Shown: positions 28,301 through 37,711 of the stretch, piece after piece
How the letters are laid out: each line of letters opens with the position of its first letter
Position numbering within the stretch: the first letter of the stretch is position 1
Assembly (NCBI RefSeq): GCF_030264275.1
Contig: NZ_CP127165.1
Coordinates: forward strand, 2,719,501-2,783,500
From: Marivivens sp. LCG002
GTDB lineage: Bacteria; Pseudomonadota; Alphaproteobacteria; Rhodobacterales; Rhodobacteraceae
Direction of reading: 5' to 3'
Length of the DNA stretch: 64,000 nt
Notes under the pieces: model-generated
Told to the model about the DNA's origin: nothing
The model's database searches: none
The model's input: the letters and a program-made list of their open reading frames with translations, nothing else
Program-made: the position numbers and the translations under genes

Positions 28301-28903
28301 ATGCAGCTCATCTCGTCGCCCATTTCCCCCTTTGTCCGCAAAGTCCGCACTCTGATCGAGGAAGCAGGCAAAACCGACGCCGTTCAGGAATTGGTCGTCG
28401 CCACAACTGCGCTCGAGACAGACCCCCAAGCCAAGGCCGCGAACCCGCTGGGCAAAATCCCCGCGCTGATCCGCGCCGACGGCCCGACGCTCTATGACAG
28501 CCGCGTCATCACCCGCTATCTAAGCGATATCTGGGACCTTGATCTCTATCCACAGTCGCGCCTCTACGAAACGCTGACCCTCGAGGCGACCGCCGACGGG
28601 ATCATGGAATCCTGCGTCCTCGTCGTCTACGAATCGCGCCTGCGCCCCGAAGAGCTCCGCTTCAAACCTTGGACCGATGCGCAGCTCGCCAAGGCGCTCA
28701 ATGGTCTCGCTGCGATCGAGAACCGCTGGATGAGCCACCTGAACGGCCCGCTGGATATGGCCCAGCTCGCCGTCTGCATCGCCATCGACTATCTCGAATT
28801 CCGCCTGCCCGAGGTCGCTTGGCGCGCCGATTGCCCCGCGCTTTCCGCGTGGCACAATGCCTTCAAAGAGCGCCCCTCGCTGGTGGCAACCCGTCCCGCC
28901 TAG
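28301..28903 (+). CDS. Glutathione S-transferase family protein
   Basis: A 200-residue GST. The thioredoxin-like N-terminal domain begins MQLISSPISPFVRKVRTLIEEAG and contains the cis-proline LGKIPAL and the DSRVI segment that binds glutathione's gamma-glutamyl group. An all-helical C-terminal domain follows (MAQLAVCIAIDYLEFRLPE). The substrate is unknown. The ATG at 28301 is chosen because the thioredoxin fold starts there. The 3' end overlaps the convergent GFA gene by 4 bases. Confidence 0.88.
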   Translation: MQLISSPISPFVRKVRTLIEEAGKTDAVQELVVATTALETDPQAKAANPLGKIPALIRADGPTLYDSRVITRYLSDIWDLDLYPQSRLYETLTLEATADGIMESCVLVVYESRLRPEELRFKPWTDAQLAKALNGLAAIENRWMSHLNGPLDMAQLAVCIAIDYLEFRLPEVAWRADCPALSAWHNAFKERPSLVATRPA

Positions 28904-29259
28904 TCGAGATACGTCCAAGTCTCCGCGCCATCAAAGTGCCTCACCCCGAGTTTCAAAAGATCCTCGGGAGAGGCATTGCGCATATTCGCGGCGATGCGGT
29001 CGGGATATTCGGCGGAACGGCTTTCCCAATGGGTGACACAGCCGCAACCGCGACACCGCACGAAAGCGAGCCCCTTCTCGCCCCAAGCATATTCCTCAAG
29101 ACCGCCCGGAGGTGCAGCGACCTTGATCGTCTCGAGGGTGCCATAGGACCAAAGTGCCCCATAGCGACGACAAATCGAACAATTGCAGGATGTAACGGTC
29201 TCGGACGGCTCTAAAAGCGTGATTCTGACCGCACCGCAGTGACATTCGACTTCCATCAT
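28900..29259 (-). CDS. GFA family (glutathione-dependent formaldehyde-activating/CENP-V-like) protein
   Basis: Small Zn-binding protein of 119 residues. Cysteine clusters ECHCGAVRI, SCNCSICRR and RCRGCGCVTHW are the family signature and bind structural and catalytic zinc. The founding member promotes the spontaneous reaction of formaldehyde and glutathione, but most members have no proven role. It stands alone on the minus strand, converging with the GST gene and divergent from petA. Confidence 0.88.
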   Translation of the reverse strand: MMEVECHCGAVRITLLEPSETVTSCNCSICRRYGALWSYGTLETIKVAAPPGGLEEYAWGEKGLAFVRCRGCGCVTHWESRSAEYPDRIAANMRNASPEDLLKLGVRHFDGAETWTYLD

Positions 29260-29356
29260 GGCCCCGACTCCCCTGTTATTCCGACTTTATAGCACCCTGC
29301 GCCCGATTGTCCGCTGGACGTAAAGCCATTTGGTAGCTAAACAGCGCCCGAATGGT

Positions 29357-29372
29357 CAGCGGGAAACCGCTG
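29357..29372 (+). promoter_or_regulatory. Hairpin with GNRA loop in the petA leader
   Basis: CAGCGG-GAAA-CCGCTG forms a 6-bp stem with a GAAA tetraloop, extendable by wobble pairs, about 50 bases upstream of the petA GTG. A role in mRNA stability or translation is inference. Confidence 0.4.
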
Positions 29373-29425
29373 GCTGTCCTATTCGTATGGGCTATTTTGG
29401 CCCGGAAAATTCGGAGATGCACCCC

Positions 29426-29986
29426 GTGTCACAAGCAGAAGAACACCAGGGCACCCGCCGCGACTTCATTTACTACGCCACCGCAGGTGCTGGCGCAGTA
29501 GTGACCGGCGCCGCTGTCTGGCCGCTCGTCAACCAGATGAACCCTTCCGCCGACGTTCAGGCTTTGGCCTCGATCCGCGTCGACGTGAGCAGTGTCGAAC
29601 CCGGCACGCAGCTGACCGTGCTCTGGCAGGGCAAGCCGGTGTTCATCCGCGCCCGTACTGAGGACGAAATCGCAGCCGCTCGCGCCGTATCGGTCAGCGA
29701 CCTGCCCGACCAGAACGCCGAAAACGCCAACGCCGCAGCCGGCGCTGACGCATCGGACGAAAACCGCGCCCTGTCGGAAGACGGCGTCTGGCTCGTCCAG
29801 ATGGGCGTTTGCACCCACCTCGGTTGCGTTCCGCTCGGCGAATCGGGCGACTTCGGCGGGTGGTATTGCCCCTGCCACGGCTCGCACTACGACACCTCGG
29901 GCCGTATCCGCAAAGGGCCCGCGCCGCGCAACCTTCCTGTTCCCGTCGCCGCCTTCGTCGACGAAACGACGATCCAACTCGGTTAA
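29426..29986 (+). CDS. petA: Cytochrome bc1 complex Rieske iron-sulfur subunit
   Basis: Carries the 2Fe-2S cluster that takes electrons from quinol to cytochrome c1. The 186-residue protein has a Tat-type N-terminus ([18 protein letters not shown]) that also serves as membrane anchor. Cluster-binding boxes are CTHLGC and CPCHGSHYD. The GTG at 29426 is preferred because the GGAG ribosome site lies 9 bases upstream and the protein then starts [14 protein letters not shown], as in Rhodobacter; an ATG at 29417 is too close to that site. Confidence 0.96.
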   Translation: MSQAEEHQGTRRDFIYYATAGAGAVVTGAAVWPLVNQMNPSADVQALASIRVDVSSVEPGTQLTVLWQGKPVFIRARTEDEIAAARAVSVSDLPDQNAENANAAAGADASDENRALSEDGVWLVQMGVCTHLGCVPLGESGDFGGWYCPCHGSHYDTSGRIRKGPAPRNLPVPVAAFVDETTIQLG

Positions 29987-29997
29987 GGAGAGCCTGA

Positions 29998-31323
29998 ATG
30001 TCCGGTATTCCTCACGACCATTATGAACCGAAGACCAAAGGCGAAAAGTGGGTCCACTCGCGCCTTCCGATCATCGGTCTCATCTATGACACCCTGATGA
30101 TCCCCACCCCCAAGAACCTCAACTGGATGTGGATCTGGGGCATCGTTCTGGCCTTCACTCTCGGCCTTCAGATCATCACGGGCGTTGTCCTTGTGATGCA
30201 CTACACCCCGCACGTCGATATGGCCTTCGCGTCGATCGAACACATCATGCGTGACGTGAACGGCGGCCACATGATCCGTTACTTCCACATGAACGGCGCA
30301 TCGCTGTTCTTTGTGGCTGTTTATGCGCACATCTTCCGCGGCCTCTACTACGGTTCGTACAAGGCGCCCCGCGAAATCACCTGGATCATCGGCATGCTGA
30401 TGTATCTCGTGATGATGGGCACCGCGTTCATGGGCTATGTTCTGCCTTGGGGTCAGATGTCGTTCCACGGCACCGCGGTTATCACCGGTCTCTTCGGCGC
30501 GATCCCGTTCATCGGTGAATCGATCCAGACCTGGCTCCTCGGCGCTTCGGCCGTTGGTCAGCCCGCTCTGAACCGCTTCTTCTCGCTGCACTACCTCCTG
30601 CCCTTTATCCTTGCAGGTCTGACCATCGTGCACATCTGGGCCTTCCACTCGACGGGTAACAACAACCCGACCGGTGTAGAAGTCCGCCGCACCTCGAAAG
30701 AAGACGCCAAGAAAGACACCCTGCCCTTCTGGCCCTACTTCGTGATCAAGGACCTCTTCGCTCTCGCAGTGATCCTCGTTGTCTTCGTTGCCATCGTCGG
30801 CTTCATGCCGAACTACCTCGGCCACCCCGACAACTACATCAAGGCGAACGCGCTCGCGACTCCGGCTCACATCGTTCCCGAATGGTACTTCCTGCCGTTC
30901 TACGCGATCCTTCGTGCGTTCACCGCCGATGTTTGGGCTGTTCAGTTCGTGAACTGGATCTCCTTCGGCATCATCGACGCGAAGTTCTTCGGCGTTCTGG
31001 CGATGTTCGGCGCGATCGCAGTTATGGCGCTGGCTCCGTGGCTTGACACCTCTTCCGTCCGTTCGGGCCGCTTCCGTCCGATGTTCAAGTGGTGGTTCGC
31101 GCTTCTCGCAGTGGACTTCATGGTCCTCATGTGGGTCGGCGCCCAGTCCACGACCTTCCCCTATGACTGGATTTCGCTCATCGCCGCGACCTACTGGTTT
31201 GCTTATTTCCTCGTCATCCTCCCGCTTCTGGGTGTGATCGAGAAGCCGACCAAAGCTCCGGCAACGATCGAAGAAGACTTCAACGCCCATTACGGCAAAT
31301 CGTCCGGCAATCCGGCCGAGTGA
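29998..31323 (+). CDS. petB: Cytochrome b of the bc1 complex
   Basis: Eight-helix quinol-oxidising subunit with two b hemes. The 441-residue sequence has His97 and His111 in the second helix, the same numbering as the Rhodobacter heme ligands, and the second pair in [10 protein letters not shown] and TIVHIWAFH. The Qo-site PEWY motif is present. AAGGAGAG precedes the ATG, 11 bases after petA. Its stop lies 17 bases before the petC start, giving the classical petABC operon. Confidence 0.98.
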   Translation: MSGIPHDHYEPKTKGEKWVHSRLPIIGLIYDTLMIPTPKNLNWMWIWGIVLAFTLGLQIITGVVLVMHYTPHVDMAFASIEHIMRDVNGGHMIRYFHMNGASLFFVAVYAHIFRGLYYGSYKAPREITWIIGMLMYLVMMGTAFMGYVLPWGQMSFHGTAVITGLFGAIPFIGESIQTWLLGASAVGQPALNRFFSLHYLLPFILAGLTIVHIWAFHSTGNNNPTGVEVRRTSKEDAKKDTLPFWPYFVIKDLFALAVILVVFVAIVGFMPNYLGHPDNYIKANALATPAHIVPEWYFLPFYAILRAFTADVWAVQFVNWISFGIIDAKFFGVLAMFGAIAVMALAPWLDTSSVRSGRFRPMFKWWFALLAVDFMVLMWVGAQSTTFPYDWISLIAATYWFAYFLVILPLLGVIEKPTKAPATIEEDFNAHYGKSSGNPAE

Positions 31324-31340
31324 GAAAGGACAAGAAACTG

Positions 31341-32201
31341 ATGTTCCGTAAACTCACCATCACTGCTGCTGTCGCTCTGGGCCTCTCCACCGGTGCGGCC
31401 TTCGCAGCGGGCGGCGAATCCCACGTCGAGGACTTCGCTTTCTCGTTCGAAGGTCCCTTCGGCAGCTACGACCAGAACCAGCTTCAGCGCGGTCTGAAAA
31501 TCTACACCGAGGTTTGCTCGGCATGCCACGGCCTCGAGTTCGTTGCATTCCGCACCCTCGGTGACGAAGGCGGACCCCACTACTCCGAAGATCAGGTGCG
31601 TGCATACGCCTCGAACTTCGAAGTTTGGGACCCCTCCCTCGCAGAAGGCGAAGGCGACTTCCGTCCGGCCACTCCGGCCGACAAGTTCCCTGGCTCCGCG
31701 CTCTCGAACGCGCCCGACCTTTCGCTGATGGCAAAGGCCCGCGCTGGCTTCCACGGCCCCTACGGTCTTGGTCTGAACCAGCTCATCAAGGGCATGGGCG
31801 GCGCTGAGTATATCGCTTCGCTGCTCCACGGCTACGAAGAAGCGCCCTCCTGTGCGCCCGAGGATTTCGACGGCTACTACAACACGGTCTTTACGGCTGG
31901 CGGCTATCCCGACGCCTGTAAGGACGAGAATGGCAACCACCTCTATCCGGGTTCCTGGATCGCGATGGCTCCGCCGCTCGTCGGTGAAGACGTCGAGTTC
32001 GACGACGGCCACTCGAACGAACTGCACCACGAAGTTCAGGACGTTGCTGCATTCCTGATGTGGGCCGCAGAACCCAAGCTCGTTCAGCGTAAAGACGCTG
32101 GCCTGACCGGTGTGATCTTCCTCACCATCCTGTCGGTCCTTCTTTACCTGACCAACAAGCGCCTCTGGGCACCGCACAAGAACGGTCGCAAAGAGGACTA
32201 A
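31341..32201 (+). CDS. petC: Cytochrome c1 of the bc1 complex
   Basis: Membrane-anchored c-type cytochrome passing electrons from the Rieske centre to cytochrome c. The 286-residue precursor has a signal peptide (MFRKLTITAAVALGLSTGAAFA), the heme-binding motif C59-SA-C62-H63 and the sixth-ligand Met in GSWIAMAPPL. A C-terminal membrane helix (GVIFLTILSVLLYL) follows. The ATG at 31341 opens the signal peptide and has AGAAAGGA upstream; the in-frame extension is rejected. Confidence 0.97.
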   Translation: MFRKLTITAAVALGLSTGAAFAAGGESHVEDFAFSFEGPFGSYDQNQLQRGLKIYTEVCSACHGLEFVAFRTLGDEGGPHYSEDQVRAYASNFEVWDPSLAEGEGDFRPATPADKFPGSALSNAPDLSLMAKARAGFHGPYGLGLNQLIKGMGGAEYIASLLHGYEEAPSCAPEDFDGYYNTVFTAGGYPDACKDENGNHLYPGSWIAMAPPLVGEDVEFDDGHSNELHHEVQDVAAFLMWAAEPKLVQRKDAGLTGVIFLTILSVLLYLTNKRLWAPHKNGRKED

Positions 32202-32210
32202 GTCCGAATA

Positions 32211-32238
32211 AAAAGGCCCGCCAATCGGCGGGCCTTTT
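32211..32238. terminator. Bidirectional intrinsic terminator after petC and thiQ
   Basis: AAAAGGCCCGCC and GGCGGGCCTTTT make a 12-bp stem with an AATC loop, followed by CTTT. It lies 9 bases after the petC stop and ends just before the thiQ stop from the opposite side. Confidence 0.9.
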
Positions 32239-32240
32239 CT

Positions 32241-32930
32241 TTAGTGGCCGAGATATTCTCTCAACGCATCCGTCGGCACCTCGAAGAGATCGCGCGTCGG
32301 CACGGGCTGTGTCGCTTCCCCCCGCATCACCACGATCACCTGATCCGCAACCCGCTTGGCGTCCTCGGGATCATGCGTCACCATCAGGATCGTGCGCCCC
32401 GCAAGCCGCTCTTTGACAAGATCGAGCATCTCGATCCGCAAAGCAGGCCCAAGCGCCGAAAACGGCTCATCCAAGAGCACAACGTCCTTGTCCTGAAGCA
32501 GCACCCGCGCCAGAGCCACGCGGCTCTGCTGTCCGCCCGAGAGCTCCGAGGGCTTCCGCTCCGCCATCCCCTCAAGCCCGACCGAAGCAATCACCTCGCG
32601 CACCTGCGCGGCCTCTTGTGCATCAAGCCGACCCGAAGGCCGCAGCCCGAGGGCAATATTCTGGACCACCGTCAGATGCGGAAACAGGTTCCCGTCCTGA
32701 AACAGCGAAGCAATCGACCTCTCGCTCGGCGGCAAATCGGTGACATCGCGCCCGCCGATGAAAATCCGCCCCTGATTGACCTGATAAAACCCGCCGATCA
32801 GCGAAAGGAGCGACGATTTCCCCGCCCCCGACGGTCCGATCAATGCGGTGATCGCCCCCTCTTTGACCGCAAAATCGGCGGCGAGCCGAAACGGCCCCTG
32901 TTCGATCAGCACAGTCTCAAGACGCAGCAT
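32241..32930 (-). CDS. thiQ: Thiamine ABC transporter ATP-binding protein
   Basis: ATPase of the thiamine/TPP importer ThiBPQ. The 229-residue protein has Walker A GPSGAGKSS, signature LSGGQQSRVALAR, Walker B VVLLDEP and the switch His in THDPEDA. The start at 32930 (MLRLETVL) lies within the end of thiP, overlapping by 14 bases, so the genes are translationally coupled. Thiamine specificity follows from the riboswitch and gene order rather than from the ATPase itself. Confidence 0.92.
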   Translation of the reverse strand: MLRLETVLIEQGPFRLAADFAVKEGAITALIGPSGAGKSSLLSLIGGFYQVNQGRIFIGGRDVTDLPPSERSIASLFQDGNLFPHLTVVQNIALGLRPSGRLDAQEAAQVREVIASVGLEGMAERKPSELSGGQQSRVALARVLLQDKDVVLLDEPFSALGPALRIEMLDLVKERLAGRTILMVTHDPEDAKRVADQVIVVMRGEATQPVPTRDLFEVPTDALREYLGH

Positions 32931-34449
32931 CCGAACGCCCTCCTCGGTCAAAAATCCAGAACAAGCCAAGGCTCAGGATCAACAAGAGCAAAGCCGCCCC
33001 CGCAGATTGCCCTGTGCGATAGGACCCCATGAGCTGATACATCACAAGCGGAAGCGTCGCCTGCCCATCCGTCGCGAAAAGCGCAATGACCCCGAGGTCC
33101 CCCATCGACAAAGCCGCAGTCAGCCCTGCCGCAAACCCCAATGGCCGCCGGATACGCGGCAACACGAGGATGCGCATACGGTTCCACCCGCGCAGCCCCA
33201 GCGAATCCGCAAGCCGCCCGTAATCGGCCTCGACCTGCGCAACGGCGGGCTGGATCACGCGGAGCACGAAAGGAAGGCTCATCACCGCATTGAGAAGCGC
33301 CGTGACAGCCAGCGCCAGCTTGGGCGGACTGATGAACGGCTGCACAATAAGGAAAAGCCCCGTCCCGAGCACAAGCGAAGACGCAGCCAGCGGCAAAGCC
33401 CCGACGAGCGACATCACGCCTCCGCCCCGTATCGCCATCGCCAAGCTGATCGCGATGGCCAGCGCAGTCGAGACCAGAGCCACAGCGACCGACCTCAGCG
33501 CCGCTTCGAACACCAGCGGCGGCAGTTCGAACAACGACGGCAAGCCGCGCAGGACGACCATTCCCAAGGGAAGGATCAGAAACAGGAACGCAAGGCCCAG
33601 CGCGACGATGTCCACGCCCAAGCCCCCTCGGTCCCAGCGTTGCACCACGCGGTCCAAGCCTGCACCAAGCGCCCTCTCGCCCGACACGCGCCACGCCAGA
33701 ACCGCCGCCAGCGCGCAAAGCCCGAACTGCACCACAGAAAGCACCGCCGCCTTGCCGAGATCAAAGTCGAAGCGCACCGCCTGATAGATGGCAAGCTCGA
33801 CCGTCGTCGCCCTCGGCCCGCCCCCCAGCGTCAGCGCCACCGCAAAGGACGTGAGGCACATCACAAAGATCACCACAAACGTGCCGGGGATCACCGCGCG
33901 GAGCATCGGGACTTCAAGCACCCGCCAAACAGGCACCCCGAGACTCGCCGCCAGTCGGAACCGCTCCACAGGGATATCGAGCCACCCTTGGAGCAGGAAC
34001 CGCACTGCCAGCGGAAGATTGAAAAACACATGGGCAAGGATCACACCCCAGAACCCATAGATCGACACCTTGGCAAAGCCCAAAACCGCCAAAGCCTCGT
34101 TCAAAAGCCCGTTGCGCCCGAAAACAGCCAAAAGCCCGAGCACAGCCACAATAACAGGGAGGATAAACGGCGCTCCGAGAAGCGTAATCAAGAGGCCCCG
34201 TCCGCGAAACTTGCGCCGCGCCAATGCCCGCGCCACAGGGACCGCCAGCACCACGCTAAAGAGCGCGGAAACCAGCGCTTGGACAATCGTAAAGCGGATA
34301 GCGGCAAGGTCCGCCGCCCCAAGCGACGCAGGGCCGTTCGCCCCAAGGCCAACGGCAAGCAAAGTGCCTACCACGATGAACAGCACGAGCGCGGCAGCCA
34401 CCGCGCCCGGCCATCGTGGGAGACTTACTGGGCGAGCGCGGCGCGCCAC
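32917..34449 (-). CDS. thiP: Thiamine ABC transporter permease
   Basis: A 510-residue inner-membrane permease made of two fused halves, each with about six helices and an EAA-like loop (VRFLLQGWLDIPVERFRLAASLG and EADYGRLADSLGLRGW), as in ThiP. The GTG at 34449 overlaps the end of thiB by 25 bases. It begins with positive residues before the first membrane helix. Part of the thiBPQ operon. Confidence 0.92.
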   Translation of the reverse strand: MARRARPVSLPRWPGAVAAALVLFIVVGTLLAVGLGANGPASLGAADLAAIRFTIVQALVSALFSVVLAVPVARALARRKFRGRGLLITLLGAPFILPVIVAVLGLLAVFGRNGLLNEALAVLGFAKVSIYGFWGVILAHVFFNLPLAVRFLLQGWLDIPVERFRLAASLGVPVWRVLEVPMLRAVIPGTFVVIFVMCLTSFAVALTLGGGPRATTVELAIYQAVRFDFDLGKAAVLSVVQFGLCALAAVLAWRVSGERALGAGLDRVVQRWDRGGLGVDIVALGLAFLFLILPLGMVVLRGLPSLFELPPLVFEAALRSVAVALVSTALAIAISLAMAIRGGGVMSLVGALPLAASSLVLGTGLFLIVQPFISPPKLALAVTALLNAVMSLPFVLRVIQPAVAQVEADYGRLADSLGLRGWNRMRILVLPRIRRPLGFAAGLTAALSMGDLGVIALFATDGQATLPLVMYQLMGSYRTGQSAGAALLLLILSLGLFWIFDRGGRSDAAS

Positions 34450-35411
34450 TCTTCAATCGCTGCGTCTGCGGCCGCTGTCGCCTCGGCGGGGTCAAGCAAA
34501 AGAGCCTTTTCGGGGGTGATCAGCGTTTCGAACCCTTCGGGCAAACCCGCATCTAGCTGAACCGCAGGATACATCCAGTTGGTCGTCGGAATGACCGACT
34601 GGAACGCATCCGTCACCATGAAAGCAAGGAACGCATCGGCAAGATCGCTCTGATCCGTCGTTGCGACCTTGGCCGCGACTTCGACCTGCATGTAATGCCC
34701 CTCGTCAAAGGCCCAAGCGACCTTCGAGGCGTCTTCCTCGGCAATCAGGTGATAGGCGGGCGAGGTGGTATAGGACAGCACCGCATCCGCTTCACCCTCA
34801 AGGAAAAGCCCATAAGCCTCGGACCAGCCGGGGGTCACGGTGACGATGTTATCGGCCAGATCCGCCCAAAGCGCCGCCGCCTCGTCGCCATAGGCCGCCT
34901 TGACCCACATCACGAGCCCGAGACCGGGGGTCGACGAGCGCGGGTCCTGAATAACGATCTTGAGATCACTCTCGGCCAAAGCGCGCAGCGACGCGGGCGC
35001 CTCCGTCTCGGCCCCCGCCACAAAGGCGAAATAGCCCCAGTCGAACGGCACGAACATGCTGTCCGCCCAGTCTACGGGAAGAGCATAATCCGCCTCGACC
35101 GCGACATCGGCAAAAAGCCCGCTAGCCGCCGCATCGCCCATCAGGCTGTTATCCAGCCCGAGCACGATATCCGCATCGGTGCCCGCCCCTTCGAGCTTGA
35201 TCCGCGACAAGAGCGCCGCGCCGTCGCCTGCAGCGACAAATTCCAGATCACAGGCACAGTTCGCCTCGAATGCAGCCTCCACCGCAGGGCCGGGACCCCA
35301 CTCGGTGTTGAAGCTGTCATAGGTGTAAACGGTGAGCACAGGGGTCTCGGCCATAGCGCCAGTGGCAACAAGGCAAAGTCCCGCGACATGGCTCAGATGT
35401 TTGGTCTTCAT
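34425..35411 (-). CDS. thiB: Thiamine-binding periplasmic protein
   Basis: Captures thiamine and its phosphates in the periplasm. The 328-residue precursor has a signal peptide (MKTKHLSHVAGLCLVATGAMA) and the family segment TPVLTVYTYDSFNTEWGPGP, plus a SYTTSPAYH region near the ligand site. The ATG at 35411 has an AAAGGATGA ribosome site and directly follows the riboswitch leader; the open frame upstream runs back through the riboswitch and is not coding. Confidence 0.95.
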   Translation of the reverse strand: MKTKHLSHVAGLCLVATGAMAETPVLTVYTYDSFNTEWGPGPAVEAAFEANCACDLEFVAAGDGAALLSRIKLEGAGTDADIVLGLDNSLMGDAAASGLFADVAVEADYALPVDWADSMFVPFDWGYFAFVAGAETEAPASLRALAESDLKIVIQDPRSSTPGLGLVMWVKAAYGDEAAALWADLADNIVTVTPGWSEAYGLFLEGEADAVLSYTTSPAYHLIAEEDASKVAWAFDEGHYMQVEVAAKVATTDQSDLADAFLAFMVTDAFQSVIPTTNWMYPAVQLDAGLPEGFETLITPEKALLLDPAEATAAADAAIEEWRAALAQ

Positions 35412-35465
35412 TTGGTCATCCTTTTTCATGCGCCGGACGGATGGGGGCATTGGGGATGATCCCGT

Positions 35466-35553
35466 TACCTTCCCTCCGCCGGTTCTAACCGGTTCAGGTT
35501 CAACGGGTCCGCTTTCGCATCTCAGCTCTGGCCGAAACCAGAGCACCCCGAGG
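35466..35553 (-). promoter_or_regulatory. TPP riboswitch (THI element) controlling thiBPQ
   Basis: On the minus strand the leader reads CTCGGGGTGC, then CTGAGATGCG, GGACCCGTTGAACCTGA, and GGCGGAGGGAAG, matching all conserved blocks of the thiamine pyrophosphate aptamer in order. It ends about 55 bases before the thiB ATG. When TPP is plentiful it should block the importer by hiding the ribosome site or by termination; the mode is not decided. Confidence 0.96.
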
Positions 35554-35662
35554 TAAGGCGAAACATAGCTCCAAGATTCCAATGCGCAAGGGCCAAGATT
35601 TTTGACCAAGAACCTTGGCCTAGAGCCGCTTGCAGGATAATGGGGAAACAAAGGAGACCGCC

Positions 35663-36766
35663 ATGTCGCTCAACACGTTCGGACACATCTATCGCACCAC
35701 CACTTGGGGAGAGAGCCACGGCCCTGCCCTTGGCGCTGTTGTCGACGGCTGCCCTCCGGGTGTGGCGCTCGATCCCGCGATGATCCAACAGTGGCTGGAC
35801 AAGCGCAAACCGGGTCAGAACAAGAACACGACCCAGCGCAACGAACCCGACGAGGTGGAAATCCTCTCGGGCGTGTTCGAAGGTAAAACCACGGGCACTT
35901 CGATCAGTCTCCTGATCCGCAACACCGACCAGCGCTCCAAAGATTACGGCGACATCGCCCAGACCTTCCGCCCCGGTCATGCCGACATCACCTATCACCA
36001 GAAATACGGCTTCCGCGACTATCGCGGCGGCGGTCGTTCGTCGGCGCGTGAAACCGCGGCCCGCGTGGCCTCTGGCGGTGTCGCGCGCGAAGTGCTCAAG
36101 GCTCTCGTGCCGAACCTCGAAATCAAGGGCTATATGGTCCAGATGGGCCCGCGCGTCATCGACCGCGACCGCTTCGACTGGGGCCAGATCGATCAGAACG
36201 ACTTCTGGTGCCCCGACGCCGAAACCGCCAAGCTTTGGGAAGACGACCTCGACCACCTCCGCCGCAAGGACCACAATTCGGTTGGCGCCGTGATCGAAGT
36301 CGTGGCCCGCGGCGTGCCCGCAGGCATCGGCGCTCCGATCTACGGCAAGCTGGACACCGACCTTGCCGCTGCCATGATGTCGATCAACGCCGTCAAAGGC
36401 GTCGAGATCGGTGAAGGCATGGCCGCAGCCGCCCTCACAGGCCGCGACAACGCCGACGAGATTTTCATGGGTCCGAACGGCCCCGAATACAGCTCGAACC
36501 ACGCCGGCGGCATTCTGGGCGGTATCTCGACAGGTCAGGACGTTGTGGTCCGTTTCGCGGTCAAGCCGACATCGTCGATCCTCAGCCCCCGCGCTTCGAT
36601 CCGCATCGACGGCACCCCGACCGAGGTCGTGACCAAGGGCCGCCACGACCCCTGTGTCGGCATCCGTGCCGTTCCCGTGGGCGAAGCGATGATGGCCTGC
36701 GTGATCCTCGATCACATCCTTCTGGATCGCGCCCAAACAGGCGGTGTGCGCGGGATCATCGGCTAA
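35663..36766 (+). CDS. aroC: Chorismate synthase
   Basis: Last step of the shikimate pathway, making chorismate from EPSP with reduced FMN. The 367-residue protein has signatures [31 protein letters not shown] and [25 protein letters not shown] sits just upstream of the ATG at 35663. The following carrier gene starts directly after the stop codon, so they may be co-transcribed. It diverges from the thiBPQ riboswitch leader. Confidence 0.97.
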   Translation: MSLNTFGHIYRTTTWGESHGPALGAVVDGCPPGVALDPAMIQQWLDKRKPGQNKNTTQRNEPDEVEILSGVFEGKTTGTSISLLIRNTDQRSKDYGDIAQTFRPGHADITYHQKYGFRDYRGGGRSSARETAARVASGGVAREVLKALVPNLEIKGYMVQMGPRVIDRDRFDWGQIDQNDFWCPDAETAKLWEDDLDHLRRKDHNSVGAVIEVVARGVPAGIGAPIYGKLDTDLAAAMMSINAVKGVEIGEGMAAAALTGRDNADEIFMGPNGPEYSSNHAGGILGGISTGQDVVVRFAVKPTSSILSPRASIRIDGTPTEVVTKGRHDPCVGIRAVPVGEAMMACVILDHILLDRAQTGGVRGIIG

Positions 36767-37711
36767 ATGCTCGAGATCATCGGGATCACCTTTCCGGTCT
36801 TCGGCCTCATCGCCTTGGGCTATGCCGTCGTCTGGAAGGGCCTTTTCTCCCAAGATGATCTCAAGGTCTTCGGCAAATACGTCCTGAATATCGCGCTTCC
36901 CGCGCTCCTCTTTTCTGCGCTCGCCCGCAACCCGATCTCCGAGGTGTTCCAACCCGAGTATATCGCGATCTACGGCATCGCGTCGCTCGGCTCGATGGGC
37001 CTAAGCTACCTTTGGTTCACGCTGCGCCCCACGGGGCCCGCCCGCCGCGCCATCGCGGTCATGGGCGCGGGCTGTCCGAACTCGGGCTACCTCGGCTTGC
37101 CCATCCTGATGCTTGCCTTCCCGAATGTCGCGGCCAGCGCGATCTCGATGAACCTGATCGTCGAAAACCTTGTGATGGTGCCGCTTTCGCTCCTGCTGCT
37201 CGACCTCTCGCGGCCGCGCGACGGCCAGAGCATGGCCAAACTGCTCGGCGGTATCTTTCTCGGCATTCTGAAACGCCCGATGATCATCGGCATGATCCTC
37301 GGTATGCTGACCTCGATCCTCGGCGGGCATCTCCCCGTCCCGTTCGAGCGCCTCACGACCCTCCTTGCAGGCTCCACCGCCCCGATTGCTCTGATGGTGA
37401 TCGGTGGCTCTCTGGTCGGTCTGCCGCTTCAGGGCAACCTCTCCATGGCGCTCCAGATCGTAGTGACCAAGCTGATCCTCCACCCCGCTCTCGCCGCGCT
37501 CATCATTATGGCGGGGGCAACGCTCGGCCTCTCGGGGATGGACCCGACACTTGCCGCCGCGCTCATCGTCTCGGCGTCCATGCCCATGCTCGGCATCTAC
37601 GCCATCCTCGCACAGGACTACGGCCACGCAGGCATGGCCTCTATGGCCATGCTCGGAAGCGTCGTCTTCGGCTTCTTCACCAGCTCGGCGTTGTTATTTC
37701 TGCTGCTCTAG
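36767..37711 (+). CDS. AEC (auxin efflux carrier) family transporter
   Basis: A 314-residue protein with about ten hydrophobic helices arranged as an inverted repeat, beginning FPVFGLIALGYAVVWKGLFSQDDLKVFGKYVLNIALPALLF, the typical AEC opening. AEC carriers export or import organic anions such as malate; the substrate is unknown. The ATG abuts the aroC stop with no gap. The 3' end overlaps the convergent EamA gene by 18 bases. Confidence 0.88.
   Translation: MLEIIGITFPVFGLIALGYAVVWKGLFSQDDLKVFGKYVLNIALPALLFSALARNPISEVFQPEYIAIYGIASLGSMGLSYLWFTLRPTGPARRAIAVMGAGCPNSGYLGLPILMLAFPNVAASAISMNLIVENLVMVPLSLLLLDLSRPRDGQSMAKLLGGIFLGILKRPMIIGMILGMLTSILGGHLPVPFERLTTLLAGSTAPIALMVIGGSLVGLPLQGNLSMALQIVVTKLILHPALAALIIMAGATLGLSGMDPTLAAALIVSASMPMLGIYAILAQDYGHAGMASMAMLGSVVFGFFTSSALLFLLL

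Noticed and set aside
32848-34560. 570-codon plus-strand frame antisense to thiQ/thiP
   Set aside because: Composition (Arg, His, Gln, Pro) is unlike any real protein and contradicts the thiBPQ operon.
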